A DNA stretch of 64,000 nt from NCBI GenBank assembly GCA_003402375.1, contig QFXJ01000040.1, forward strand, positions 62,001 through 126,000. Reading direction: 5' to 3'. Shown here one piece after another: positions 39,774-47,078 of this stretch. The stretch is from Candidatus Nitrotoga sp. CP45 (GTDB lineage: Bacteria > Pseudomonadota > Gammaproteobacteria > Burkholderiales > Gallionellaceae). The stretch's first letter is position 1; the number at the start of each line of letters is the position of its first letter. The notes beneath the pieces are model-generated. The model did not search any database. It was not told where the DNA came from and saw only the letters and a program-made list of their open reading frames with translations. The translations under genes were made by a program, and so were the position numbers.

Positions 39774-40424
39774 TCAAAAAATGAAACGTTTAGGCTGCAG
39801 CGTATTTTGTAATGGCGCAATGCAGGTTTCAAACAGGGTAACGCTCTCTAATACACCAGGCGCCACGCAAGTAATCAGATTGGCATGCATCGCCGGAGCA
39901 TCACCAACAATAGCAAACAATCGACCGCCTGGTTTCAGGCTGTGCTGGAATGCTTCCGGCAAAATTGGCACTGAGCCAGTCAACACGATTGCATCGTAGG
40001 AACCCGGCCAGCCTTGCGCTGCATCGCCCAGTGCCAAAGTTACGTTATCGATATGATGTGCCGCCAAATTCTTTTCCGCAAAGGCATGCAACTCCGGCAC
40101 GATTTCAACGCTGGTTACATGCATCGCAAGATGGGAGAGCAAAGCGGTCAGATAACCACTACCACTGCCGACCTCAAGTACGTGGTCGTAGCGCCCAAGC
40201 TGCAAAGCCTGCAATACGCGCGCTTCCATTTTGGGCTGCCACATTAAAACGCCATGTCCCAGTGGAATTTCCGTATCCATGAAAGCCATACTCTGCCTTT
40301 CGGGCGGCACGAAACGTTCGCGCTTAACCTTGCTCAACAAATCCAGCACCCGCATATCCAGCACTTCCCAAGGCCGAATCTGTTGCTCCACCATATTAAA
40401 GCGCGCCTGTTCCACGTTACCCAT
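39774..40424 (-). CDS. Protein-L-isoaspartate O-methyltransferase family protein
   Basis: SAM-dependent methyltransferase of the PCMT fold. 216 aa. SAM motif I is VLEVGSGSGYLTALLS, with post-I SVEIVPEL and motif II YDAIVLTGSVP. The N terminus (ARFNMVEQQIRPWEVLD) is that of the Pcm-like proteins often placed beside tolC rather than of classical Pcm, so the substrate is uncertain. Confidence 0.88.
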   Translation of the reverse strand: MGNVEQARFNMVEQQIRPWEVLDMRVLDLLSKVKRERFVPPERQSMAFMDTEIPLGHGVLMWQPKMEARVLQALQLGRYDHVLEVGSGSGYLTALLSHLAMHVTSVEIVPELHAFAEKNLAAHHIDNVTLALGDAAQGWPGSYDAIVLTGSVPILPEAFQHSLKPGGRLFAIVGDAPAMHANLITCVAPGVLESVTLFETCIAPLQNTLQPKRFIF

Positions 40425-40636
40425 CTCCCATTATCCCCAAATATTATTGATGTTTTGCGCAAGCAGTATAGCAAGGTCACTGCTTACGCTCAATGACCGC
40501 CTAAATCTAGCAGGACTCGTCGTGATTGGTAGAGATGCCCTATACTATTGCGTTTTATGCATTGATATATAGATAATCGCGCTACAAATTTATGAAATAC
40601 TGAACCTATCCCAATCAACCTATGGAAACCATTATC

Positions 40637-41173
40637 ATGACAACTCTGCCGCCAAGCGATACTCAAGCCAACCCAGACAACCCTAATGAGGCAATCCCGC
40701 CCCGATTCGAAATCTCGGCGGATGGTAGCGAAGTCACTGACAACAAAACGGGGCGAATCTGGCGGCGTTGCCCTGAAGGCATGGTGATGACTGCCACTGG
40801 CTGCACCGGAGTGGCCACCGCTTATACTTGGGATCAAGCACTCGCTCTGGCGAAACACGAAGCGATGTCCACAGGCACAGCTTGGCGTCTGCCTTTTGCA
40901 AATGAACTGTCCAGCATTGTGGATACAAGCGTCAGAAATCCGTCGATAGATACAGCCGTGTTTCCAATGAAATGGCCAACTCCAGCGGCACATTTCTGGT
41001 CGATTGAACCTGCGAAGGATAATTCGTCCTTTGCTTGGGGCGTCAGTTTTTATGATGGCAAAGTGGATTACCACCAACGCGGCGATAGTGGTCGGGTAAG
41101 ACTAGTGCGCACAGGGCAGCTTGCCGTTCCCATTGATGCAACAGGGGCGGTGGAGAATTCAATTTATCCGTAA
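40637..41173 (+). CDS. DUF1566 protein, paralogue 1
   Basis: 178 aa single-domain DUF1566 (Lcl C-terminal-like) protein: EVTDNKTGRIWRRCPEG, then AYTWDQALALAKHEA, WRLPFANELSSIVD and a closing GRVRLVRTGQ strand. No signal peptide is seen. The Met at 40637 is chosen because the preceding CATTATCATG context is the same as at the start of paralogue 2 (57376); the Met at 40622 is also possible. Two close paralogues lie at 57.4 and 58.0 kb. Function unknown. It lies just upstream of the first attC-like site and reads in the cassette direction. Confidence 0.85.
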   Translation: MTTLPPSDTQANPDNPNEAIPPRFEISADGSEVTDNKTGRIWRRCPEGMVMTATGCTGVATAYTWDQALALAKHEAMSTGTAWRLPFANELSSIVDTSVRNPSIDTAVFPMKWPTPAAHFWSIEPAKDNSSFAWGVSFYDGKVDYHQRGDSGRVRLVRTGQLAVPIDATGAVENSIYP

Positions 41174-41178
41174 TGCGG

Positions 41179-41325
41179 GTGCGTTCTAACCGTTTATTGG
41201 ACAGCAAAGGCCAGAAGCTTTTGTCAAAATGGCAGCAGTCATCGTATTGCCAAAGTCGCGGAATAACGCCGGCATCGGTTGCACCGGTTGTCAAGAAGGC
41301 AATTGAAAATGGTCACCGGATTTAA
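41179..41325 (+). CDS. Possible small ORF or gene tail ending at attC 1
   Basis: A 48-codon frame from GTG at 41179 ends with TAA at 41323-41325, two bases before the attC-like R'' box at 41328. Its C-terminal half (SRGITPASVAPVVKKAIENG) looks protein-like. Stop codons hugging attC are usual for cassette genes, so this may be the remnant of a truncated cassette gene. No ribosome site is seen. Confidence 0.25.
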   Translation: MRSNRLLDSKGQKLLSKWQQSSYCQSRGITPASVAPVVKKAIENGHRI

Positions 41326-41327
41326 TT

Positions 41328-41384
41328 GCATAACAGGCTGCTGCATCCGACCGCCTTCGGCGCGGCTGAGCGGCGGCGTTAGTT
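41328..41384 (+). other. attC-like recombination site 1
   Basis: 57 bp, the classic short attC length. R'' is GCATAAC (41328-41334) and R' GTTAGTT (41378-41384). Between them GCTGCTGC pairs with GCGGCGGC (with G-T pairs), and a central hairpin CGCC-TTC-GGCG is present. The zinc-ribbon gene begins 11 nt after it, as expected for a cassette. Confidence 0.7.
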
Positions 41385-42257
41385 TCAAGGTGCCATGATC
41401 AAATCTCCATTGAATAATGCAAAAGCGCTAATTCATTCAGGCGACGAAGAAAAACTAGTCTATGCCTGCTTGGAATTGAGGCTGGCTATCGAAAGTTATG
41501 TCTATCGTAAGTTGGAATTTCACTCCAAGAGACATGGGAAGAAACTGCTGTATAAACATTGGCAACCAAATAAGGCAATAAAGATTCTTGATCAAATTGA
41601 GCCAAAGGCAAACTTGTCGTATCAACTCAGCTTTGCCAAACAGACAGGTGAAGATGTTAAGAAGCTGGATTACAAGCCACTGGGCTCTCATCACGCACTT
41701 TCAGTTTCTTGGATAAATAAAACATACAACAAGCTGGGGTCATTTCTGCATCTTCAGCCAAAATCGAATTCAATGGCTACTATTGATAAGACATTCTTAG
41801 AAGAGGTGGTGGTTGAGATTGAAAAGTCAGAGACAAGCAGTTTGCTCAGTAACTTTGCAACAACCATAAGTTTCGATTGTGATCTATGCAAAGAATCAAT
41901 TACGTGTTGTGAGGAGGCGCTCACCGATTTAAAGGAGGTGGTATGCCCTAACGATCTATGTCGTGGCGCTTATGACATGAGTAAAGAAGGGACGGATTGG
42001 ATGTTCAAGTTGAAAACACTCAGCTTTGACTGCCCTGACTGCAACTCAAAATCTGAGCTGGCAACGACCAAACTGGATGTGGGCCAGCGAATAGTTTGTA
42101 TAGACTGTGGTTCACAATTTCAAATAGCAGGCAATGAATGGAAGCTGTCCAAGGTAATAAACTAACAATCTGGTCAAGAGCGGTCAAAATATGTCGTCGT
42201 GGCTTTTGTAAAAAAACGCAAAAGCCATGCCAACACTTTGGCGCCTTACCAGGGGCG
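41379..42257 (+). mobile_element. Integron-type gene cassette A (zinc-ribbon protein)
   Basis: 879 bp unit running from just after the G of the upstream R' to the G of the downstream R'. Its 5' end is TTAGTT; its own R'' box at 42160 is AACTAAC. G+TTAGTT is the exact reverse complement of AACTAAC, which is what a cassette excised as a circle requires. One gene fills it, on the plus strand. Confidence 0.75.
41395..42165 (+). CDS. Cassette-borne protein with two C-terminal zinc ribbons
   Basis: 256 aa, family not recognised. Residues 1-150 are mostly helical and basic (LVYACLELRLAIESYVYRKL), reminiscent of HEPN-type helical bundles but without a clear RxxxxH catalytic motif. The C-terminal part has two Cys4 zinc-ribbon candidates: CDLC paired with CPNDLC, then CPDC paired with CIDC. 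The start is 11 nt after attC 1 with no strong ribosome site; the TAA stop lies inside the R'' box of attC 2. A nucleic-acid-binding role is plausible from the ribbons but is inference. Confidence 0.8.
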   Translation: MIKSPLNNAKALIHSGDEEKLVYACLELRLAIESYVYRKLEFHSKRHGKKLLYKHWQPNKAIKILDQIEPKANLSYQLSFAKQTGEDVKKLDYKPLGSHHALSVSWINKTYNKLGSFLHLQPKSNSMATIDKTFLEEVVVEIEKSETSSLLSNFATTISFDCDLCKESITCCEEALTDLKEVVCPNDLCRGAYDMSKEGTDWMFKLKTLSFDCPDCNSKSELATTKLDVGQRIVCIDCGSQFQIAGNEWKLSKVIN

Positions 42258-42263
42258 TTAAGC
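42160..42263 (+). other. attC-like recombination site 2
   Basis: 104 bp. R'' is AACTAAC (42160-42166) and R' GTTAAGC (42257-42263, a perfect GTTRRRY). Inside, CTGGT pairs with ACCAG near the ends, and a central hairpin TGGCTTTTG/CAAAAGCCA closes the fold. Confidence 0.75.
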
Positions 42264-42285
42264 ACCAAATAGCAACCAGTAAATA

Positions 42286-42337
42286 GCCGAAACGCGTAAG
42301 CGTCTCTCGGAGGTAGCCTCCCGAGACTGATGATGGC
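42286..42337 (+). ncRNA. Hammerhead-like ribozyme, type II arrangement (HHR1)
   Basis: Core elements in the circularly permuted order: GAAA at 42289-42292; stem III CGC/GCG (42293-42295, 42300-42302) closed by a GTAA tetraloop; TC at 42303-42304 as the U-H cleavage position; stem I TCTCGG/CCGAGA (42305-42310, 42321-42326); then CTGATGA at 42327-42333. Stem II is the weak point: GCC (42286-42288) pairs with GGC (42335-42337) leaving one extra T at 42334. Outer pairing AACCA (42274)/TGGTT (42352) may support it. Cleavage is predicted between 42304 and 42305. Confidence 0.6.
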
Positions 42338-42440
42338 AGGCATTGTTTTTGTGGTTTTCGATCCGTCCAACTATTGGACACAGTATCTTTGCTCAGAAAT
42401 AATTTACCTAATGTCAATTAAGTTAAAGGAGGGTTTGCTT

Positions 42441-42557
42441 ATGGTTATGAAGGTTGTAAGAGAAGCTAAGTCATTCGCTAAATGTCTTGTCAAAACCATC
42501 AATCGGTTTTTGGGAGTCTACCTCTCTTCTGGGCTAAGCCCACTGATGAGCTGGTGA
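42441..42557 (+). CDS. Possible 38-residue ORF inside cassette B
   Basis: An AAAGGAGGG ribosome site lies 8-9 nt before ATG at 42441; the frame encodes a small basic peptide (MVMKVVREAKSFAKCL...) ending at 42557. Its last ten codons run through hammerhead HHR2, so cleavage at 42529/42530 would remove the stop codon. It may be fortuitous coding over an RNA element. Confidence 0.3.
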   Translation: MVMKVVREAKSFAKCLVKTINRFLGVYLSSGLSPLMSW

Positions 42558-42576
42558 AATTCCAGCGAAAAGGGAG
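42522..42576 (+). ncRNA. Hammerhead ribozyme, type III arrangement (HHR2)
   Basis: All canonical parts are present in order. Stem III 5' strand CTCTCTT (42522-42528); C at 42529 as the H17 cleavage base; stem I TGGGC-TAA-GCCCA (42530-42542); CTGATGA (42543-42549); stem II GCTGG/CCAGC (42550-42554, 42562-42566) with a 7 nt loop; GAA (42567-42569); stem III 3' strand AAGGGAG (42570-42576), 7 bp with one G-T pair. Cleavage is predicted between 42529 and 42530. Confidence 0.82.
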
Positions 42577-42588
42577 ACCGAGAAATAT

Positions 42589-42700
42589 GCATAACAAGTC
42601 GCACAAGTCCGCTCTTCGCCGCGCTTCGTCACTGGACAGCCTCAATCGGCGCATGCTTCGCATTTTACGCGCCCCTTGTGTTCTTCCCCTCAGCTCTACG
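42589..42700 (+). other. attC-like site 3, interrupted by an IS relic
   Basis: R'' is GCATAAC (42589-42595) followed by CAAGTC-type and GTCCGCT...GGAC sequence like that of Pseudomonas attC sites. An inner GGCGC/GCGCC stem and CACAAG/CTTGTG pairing are visible. The right end is unclear: the best G-TT is 42700-42702, exactly where the IS relic begins, and the spacing to it is longer than normal. Confidence 0.5.
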
Positions 42701-42702
42701 TT

Positions 42703-43673
42703 GACGCTGTAGAAAGCCCCTTCTTCCGTCGATTTCGGCCCAGAATTTTCCACCTGAAACTCTCCCGTTCAACTTCAATAATTAGTCATGATTTCTGTTG
42801 CGGAGAGTGCGCGCAAATTGCTTTGCAGGGGAGTTGAAACGGTGGGTTTTGCTGAGGGATTACCCCCCTTTCCTACTGCGCATTCACCTTCGTCCGTCCT
42901 CTGAGCGTGAAGCGGTTGAGTTGCTTATTATGCCGCAGATTGCCGAATACCGGCTCCACTGTAGTGAAGCGCTGGCCGTATTTGATGCGCCTTTACGGGC
43001 TGTCGATGTGCATTTTCATTTTGTCAGTGTAACTTTCTCCGCTTTCTTTCCTTGGAAGAACGCCACCTGCCTGGCTTTTGCCTTCTGTGGCGCAAGCAGA
43101 CAACGATCCCTATGCGAATACGGTAAGGAGTCGCGCTGCGCTCCCTGAAGTTTCACCACTACATAGTCATTGATTGTATATAGCCACTGTCGTTGCCGTA
43201 AAGTTGTTTACCTGCGGGGTAAACATATTCCCGCCTGCGGGTTATAGGCGAAGTCGCCGGGCTGATAGCGCGCCGCCTTTTTGGGCTTGTTACCCTTGTC
43301 GTGAATCGGGTCGGGTAGTGCCTTGTATTAGCCTTGATCGGTAAAGTGTTCATCGCGGCTGCGCATGTTGTTGTCGGCAATGAGCGCATCCACTTTTGAA
43401 GATGCCAGCTCCTTGAGGTTGGCTTCACTGTGGTATCCGACATCGGCAGTGATCAGCGTGTTGTGCGCAAGAATTTCCTTCATCGCGGCCACTCCGGGAA
43501 TCAGCAGCGCTTCTCCGCTGCCGGTGCCGTGTGCCTGCGTTTTGACGATGATCTGGTGTGAATGTGTTTATAGCGCGTCCTATCTGTCTCCGAAATTTTA
43601 CATTTCGTTTGACCTTGATGTTTGTTTTGGTTCACGGCACGATACGATTATGTAGATACGTTTCTACAGCGTC
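42703..43673 (-). mobile_element. Decayed IS1182-like element, copy 1
   Basis: 971 bp bounded by 13-bp perfect terminal inverted repeats: GACGCTGTAGAAA at 42703-42715 and TTTCTACAGCGTC at 43661-43673. GTT flanks both ends (42700-42702 and 43674-43676), a possible 3-bp target duplication. It is shorter than a full IS1182 element and lacks the N-terminal half of the transposase, so it has an internal deletion. Confidence 0.75.
42730..43570 (-). pseudogene. IS1182-family transposase remnant
   Basis: Minus-strand pieces in different frames match the C-terminal half of IS1182 transposases: QIIVKTQAHGTGSGEALL, then ITADVGYHSEANLKEL (a DDE Asp), YPAGKQLYGNDSGY, SHRDRCLLAPQKAKARQVAF. Frameshifts and stops separate them, and the N-terminal part is missing. 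Non-functional. Confidence 0.75.
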
Positions 43674-43674
43674 G

Positions 43675-44210
43675 TTAGGCTTTATCAGAATTTACCCCGA
43701 AAAGGAGAAATATTATGAAAAGTAATCCAGTCGTTTGGTTTGAAATTTACGTACAAAACATGGAACGTGCCAAAGCATTCTATGAAAACGTACTTGCAGT
43801 TAAGCTGGAAAAAATGCCTGCCCCAACTTCAGAATTTGGGGATATGGAAATGTGGGCATTCCCCTCAGACAAGCAAACCAGCCCCACTACTTATGGTGCT
43901 TGCGGTATGCTGGTCAAAATGGATGGTTATCCCTCTGGCGGTGGTGGCGCACTGGTGTATTTCGGCTGTAATGACTGTGCGGTGGAAGCTGCCCGCGTTG
44001 CCAAAAGTGGCGGTAGTATTGTTAAAGAAAAATTCTCCATTGGTGAACACGGTTTTATAGCTCTCGCTAATGACACCGAAGGCAATGTGATTGGCTTTCA
44101 TTCGATGTAGTACATGTGTAGCCTAACAACAGCATTAGCCTCCACATGGCCTAGCAGATGCTCCACTTCGGGCTGGCGGGATAAAGCCGCGCCTGCCAGT
44201 TAATTCTACG
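43675..44210 (+). mobile_element. Cassette C (VOC protein), 3' end interrupted
   Basis: The 5' end is TTAGGC just after the G at 43674; the R'' box after the gene is GCCTAAC at 44121. G+TTAGGC and GCCTAAC are exact reverse complements, as for cassette A. The right end of its attC is lost or altered where a second IS relic begins at 44213. Confidence 0.6.
43715..44110 (+). CDS. VOC/glyoxalase-fold protein (cassette-borne)
   Basis: 131 aa, two beta-alpha-beta-beta-beta units of the vicinal oxygen chelate fold (VVWFEIYVQNMERAKAFYENV at the first strand, NDTEGNVIGFHSM at the end). An AAAAGGAG ribosome site precedes the ATG. Similar small VOC proteins occur as PhnB/glyoxalase-like or resistance proteins; the substrate cannot be told. 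The stop is 11 nt before an attC R'' box. Confidence 0.85.
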   Translation: MKSNPVVWFEIYVQNMERAKAFYENVLAVKLEKMPAPTSEFGDMEMWAFPSDKQTSPTTYGACGMLVKMDGYPSGGGGALVYFGCNDCAVEAARVAKSGGSIVKEKFSIGEHGFIALANDTEGNVIGFHSM

Positions 44211-44212
44211 TT
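44121..44212 (+). other. attC-like site 4, left half only convincing
   Basis: R'' is GCCTAAC at 44121-44127. Candidate right ends are GTTAATT at 44199-44205 or the G-TT at 44210-44212 next to the IS relic. Internal pairing between the halves is poor, so the site is probably degraded. Confidence 0.4.
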
Positions 44213-44387
44213 GATGCTGTAGAAAACTCTTTCTCGGACGATTTAAGCCCAGAATTTTTCTACCCGAAAGGCTTATGTTTCAATATCAAAAATTAGTCAT
44301 AATTTCTGTTGCGAAGAGTGCGGACAAATTGCTTTGCTGGGGAGGTGAAGCAGTGGATTTTTGCTGAGGGTTATCTCCCATCCTCTC
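44213..44387 (-). mobile_element. IS1182-like element end, copy 2
   Basis: About 175 bp that align with the left end of copy 1 (42703-42875) with many substitutions, starting GATGCTGTAGAAA. Both copies are preceded by the same octamer TCTACGTT. The rest of the element, including its other end, is absent. Confidence 0.7.
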
Positions 44388-44630
44388 AAAAAAACAATAA
44401 AATAAGGCATGTCATCAGCTACAACAAATGGATTGATAACTTCATGGAACGCGAGAAACGTGCTTATGAATCAAAAAGCAATTCCTGACCGAATCAAGAG
44501 GCGTTAATACGTCACCGTGCCCGATCAATAAGAGGTATTTTTCGAAGTAAAAATTCACTACACCAAGAAATTACTAGCGGTTGTACTCCGAACTTGTAAT
44601 CCGTTTTGCAAACTATAAAGGGGAAATTAA
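44388..44630. other. Spacer after the second IS relic
   Basis: No gene or RNA recognised. It contains GGCGTTAATA at about 44502-44511, which could be a leftover attC right end, and an ACTCCGAACTTG string also present near 15070. Confidence 0.3.
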
Positions 44631-46073
44631 ATGCCAAGGGTATCAATTGCAAAAATGATTGTAGTGGGTTATCTATTAACATCTCTGAATGGGGTTGCCG
44701 CTCCTCGGGACGAAAAAATCACGACGGTATCAGATCAAAAGGAAGTAGCTGTCACGATTTATAACGACAACCTGGCTTTAATTAAAGATGCACGCAGGGT
44801 AAAACTGGATCGTGATTTTAATAAACTGGCCTGGCGTGAAGTTTCCGCTCAAATACGGCCCGAGACGGCGCTATTGCGTAATCTCACCCATCCCGATGGC
44901 TTCCGTTTGCAGGAGCAAAATTTTGATTTTGATTTGTTGACGCCGCAAAAATTGCTGGAGAAATATCTCAACAAAGAGGTGACAGTAATTCGGACCAATC
45001 CCGCCACAGGTACGGAACTTAGGGAAATAGCCACGGTGCTTGCAACCAATGGGGGTACCGTACTTAAATTTGCCGACCGTATAGAAACCGGCGTCCCTGG
45101 TCGTTTGGCATTCTCGGGTGTTCCGGAGAATTTACGAGATAAACCTACTCTGGTTGTCTCACTCATCAATCCTGTTGCGGGCGAACAAAATCTTGAACTT
45201 TCCTATTTGACTGCTGGGCTATCTTGGCGGGCCGACTATGTGGCTGAATTAAATGCACGTGATGACCGCCTTGATCTCAATGGCTGGGTCACGCTGACCA
45301 ATCAAAGTGGAGCAGCGTATCCGAATGCCAAGCTGCAACTGGTTGTCGGCGATGTGAACCGGGCGCGCCAACCGCAATCCATTTCGCGCAACATGATGGC
45401 AATGACGCCAAAAATGGCAGATGCGGAGGAAATGAAGGAAGAATCATTATTTGAATATCATCTCTATACGTTGCAACGCACCACGACATTAATGGAGAAC
45501 CAGACCAAACAGGTGGCGCTGATGTCGGCATCCAGCGTACCCATAAATAAAGAGTTTTTGTTGGCAGGCGCGAATTACTATTACTCTGGACAGTATGGCG
45601 ACCTCGGCCAAAAGCTTAAAGTGGGTGTCTTTGTAGAATTTCAAAATAAGGGCGAGGGTTTAGGGATTCCGCTACCCAAGGGGGTAATCCGGGTTTACAA
45701 AAAAGATGCTCAGGGCAATGCCCAATTTGTAGGTGAAGATCAAATTAATCACACGCCTAAAAATGAGTCTGTTCGCCTGAAATTGGGGGATGCATTTGAT
45801 GTAACAGCCGACAAGAAACAGACAGATTTTCAGAAATTGGCTGGAACGGGGCGTACGAGTAACATCTTCGAAAGTGCCTACCAGATCGTATTGAAGAATG
45901 CCAAAACTGAGTCAGTTACAGTGGTGGTACGGGAACCCATGCCAGGTGACTGGACGATGATATCCGAATCTCAACCTCATACTAAGGTGACATCCGGCCT
46001 GGCAGAATGGAAAGTGGCGGTACCCGCTGACAGCAAGGCGACATTGATTTATCGGGTACGCGTTAAATATTGA
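44631..46073 (+). CDS. DUF4139 domain-containing exported protein
   Basis: 480 aa with a signal peptide ending near VAAPRD. It begins with the mucoidy-inhibitor-like stretch VAVTIYNDNLALIKDARRV, and the DUF4139 domain covers about 190-480 (LSYLTAGLSWRADYVAEL, then LQLVVGDVNRA). Ribosome site AAAGGGGAA before the ATG. The role is unknown; family members are exported or surface proteins. It marks the return to ordinary chromosome after the cassette cluster. Confidence 0.85.
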   Translation: MPRVSIAKMIVVGYLLTSLNGVAAPRDEKITTVSDQKEVAVTIYNDNLALIKDARRVKLDRDFNKLAWREVSAQIRPETALLRNLTHPDGFRLQEQNFDFDLLTPQKLLEKYLNKEVTVIRTNPATGTELREIATVLATNGGTVLKFADRIETGVPGRLAFSGVPENLRDKPTLVVSLINPVAGEQNLELSYLTAGLSWRADYVAELNARDDRLDLNGWVTLTNQSGAAYPNAKLQLVVGDVNRARQPQSISRNMMAMTPKMADAEEMKEESLFEYHLYTLQRTTTLMENQTKQVALMSASSVPINKEFLLAGANYYYSGQYGDLGQKLKVGVFVEFQNKGEGLGIPLPKGVIRVYKKDAQGNAQFVGEDQINHTPKNESVRLKLGDAFDVTADKKQTDFQKLAGTGRTSNIFESAYQIVLKNAKTESVTVVVREPMPGDWTMISESQPHTKVTSGLAEWKVAVPADSKATLIYRVRVKY

Positions 46074-46133
46074 TGCTACGGAGATTATGTTCTTTGGGCG
46101 ATTCAGCGCATGAGAGTTAATAGGCGCTGACTA

Positions 46134-46165
46134 TAAAAAACCGCTGACCGGGGGGGTGTCAGCGG
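46134..46165 (-). terminator. Rho-independent terminator of bfd-bfr
   Basis: CCGCTGAC/GTCAGCGG stem around a G/C-rich loop; on the minus strand it is followed by TTTTTT. It lies 14 nt past the bfr stop. Confidence 0.85.
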
Positions 46166-46178
46166 CGACAATAGCACG

Positions 46179-46643
46179 TTACATCTGGCTTTGTAGCCAA
46201 TTTTGGATGCCGACTTTTTGCATTACGTCCAATTGGGTTTCCAGCCAATCAATGTGTTCTTCGGTGTCTTCCAGAATTTTTTTAAAAATTTCGCGGGATA
46301 CATAATCGTTAGCCTTTTCGCAAGCGGCCATCGCGGCGACCAAATTTTCACGTGCGGCCACTTCTAGCTTGAGATCGCAGGCCACGCACTCCTCGGCCTT
46401 TTCGCCGATCATCAGCTTGCCGAGTTCCTGCAAATTAGGCAGGCCTTCCAGAAATAAAACGCGTTCTAACAGCATATCAGCGTGTTTCATCTCCTCGATA
46501 GATTCATCATACTCATGCTTGCCCAGGCTATTGAAACCCCAGTTTTTGTACATGCGTGCATGAAGGAAATACTGGTTAATGGCAGTCAACTCGTGTTTTA
46601 GTTGACGATTGAGAAATTGAATGATGTCTACATTGCCTTTCAT
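46179..46643 (-). CDS. bfr: Bacterioferritin
   Basis: 24-mer heme-containing iron-storage protein. 154 aa. Ferroxidase ligands are seen as Glu18 (KHELTA), Glu51/His54 (EEMKHAD), Glu94 and Glu127/His130 (DTEEHIDW); Met52, the heme axial ligand, is present. It follows bfd by 10 nt and is probably controlled with it by the Fur box upstream of bfd. Confidence 0.97.
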   Translation of the reverse strand: MKGNVDIIQFLNRQLKHELTAINQYFLHARMYKNWGFNSLGKHEYDESIEEMKHADMLLERVLFLEGLPNLQELGKLMIGEKAEECVACDLKLEVAARENLVAAMAACEKANDYVSREIFKKILEDTEEHIDWLETQLDVMQKVGIQNWLQSQM

Positions 46644-46653
46644 GTTGGCTTCC

Positions 46654-46878
46654 TTAGGTTATAGCCTCAATCAGATGGCTGGGTTGATGTGAAATTATGT
46701 TGATATGCCTTAAATCTGCCAGAACCTCATTCAAAACTTGCTTGGCATGACAGGCACATTTACCGCATTGTGTACCAACACCCAGGCAAGTTTTTAAATC
46801 CCGCATACGACATGCACCTTGGCAAACGGCTTCGCGGATGGCGGAATCGGTGATGCCCTTACAGATACAAATATACAT
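46654..46878 (-). CDS. bfd: Bacterioferritin-associated ferredoxin
   Basis: 74 aa [2Fe-2S] protein that reduces the bacterioferritin core to release iron. Cys ligands fit the Bfd spacing: CIC near the N terminus and CGKC about 33 residues later. Start MYICICKG. Co-transcribed with bfr. Confidence 0.94.
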   Translation of the reverse strand: MYICICKGITDSAIREAVCQGACRMRDLKTCLGVGTQCGKCACHAKQVLNEVLADLRHINIISHQPSHLIEAIT

Positions 46879-46988
46879 AATCTTGACCTTTATCCTATGC
46901 GGATTAGTTTGTTTGTGTACCGTATAACTTACTGCGTAATACTGGGCGACAGGTTTTGGTCAAACTTTTCCATTGGTGATTCCTTAAC

Positions 46989-47007
46989 AATAATGAGAAT
47001 GATACTT
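46989..47007. promoter_or_regulatory. Fur box upstream of bfd-bfr
   Basis: AATAATGAGAATGATACTT matches the 19-bp Fur consensus at 13 positions. It lies about 110 nt before the bfd start in the gap shared with queD, consistent with iron control of the bfd-bfr unit. Confidence 0.65.
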
Positions 47008-47078
47008 AATAATAAACGAAATGCAACTAATTTATTATTTGGAGGGATGCTTAACTTAAATAAATAGGCAGGCAGGCG

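Larger units (their letters stand above)
42258..42700 (+). mobile_element. Cassette B: two hammerhead-like ribozymes, no clear gene
   Basis: About 443 bp from TTAAGC after attC 2 to the G at the insertion point of an IS relic. It contains a type II hammerhead-like fold, a ribosome site with a 38-codon frame, a type III hammerhead, and the left half of a further attC. All are on the plus strand. The 3' limit is less certain because attC 3 is interrupted. Confidence 0.6.

Noticed and set aside
40551-40560. CGTTTTATGC as the 5' cassette boundary of DUF1566 paralogue 1
   Set aside because: It resembles the expected G-TTATGC but has two extra T and no attC sequence before it, so the left limit of the cluster is left open.
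44498-44511. GGCGTTAATA as the missing right end of attC 4
   Set aside because: No matching left-hand pairing could be drawn through the IS relic; it may be chance.
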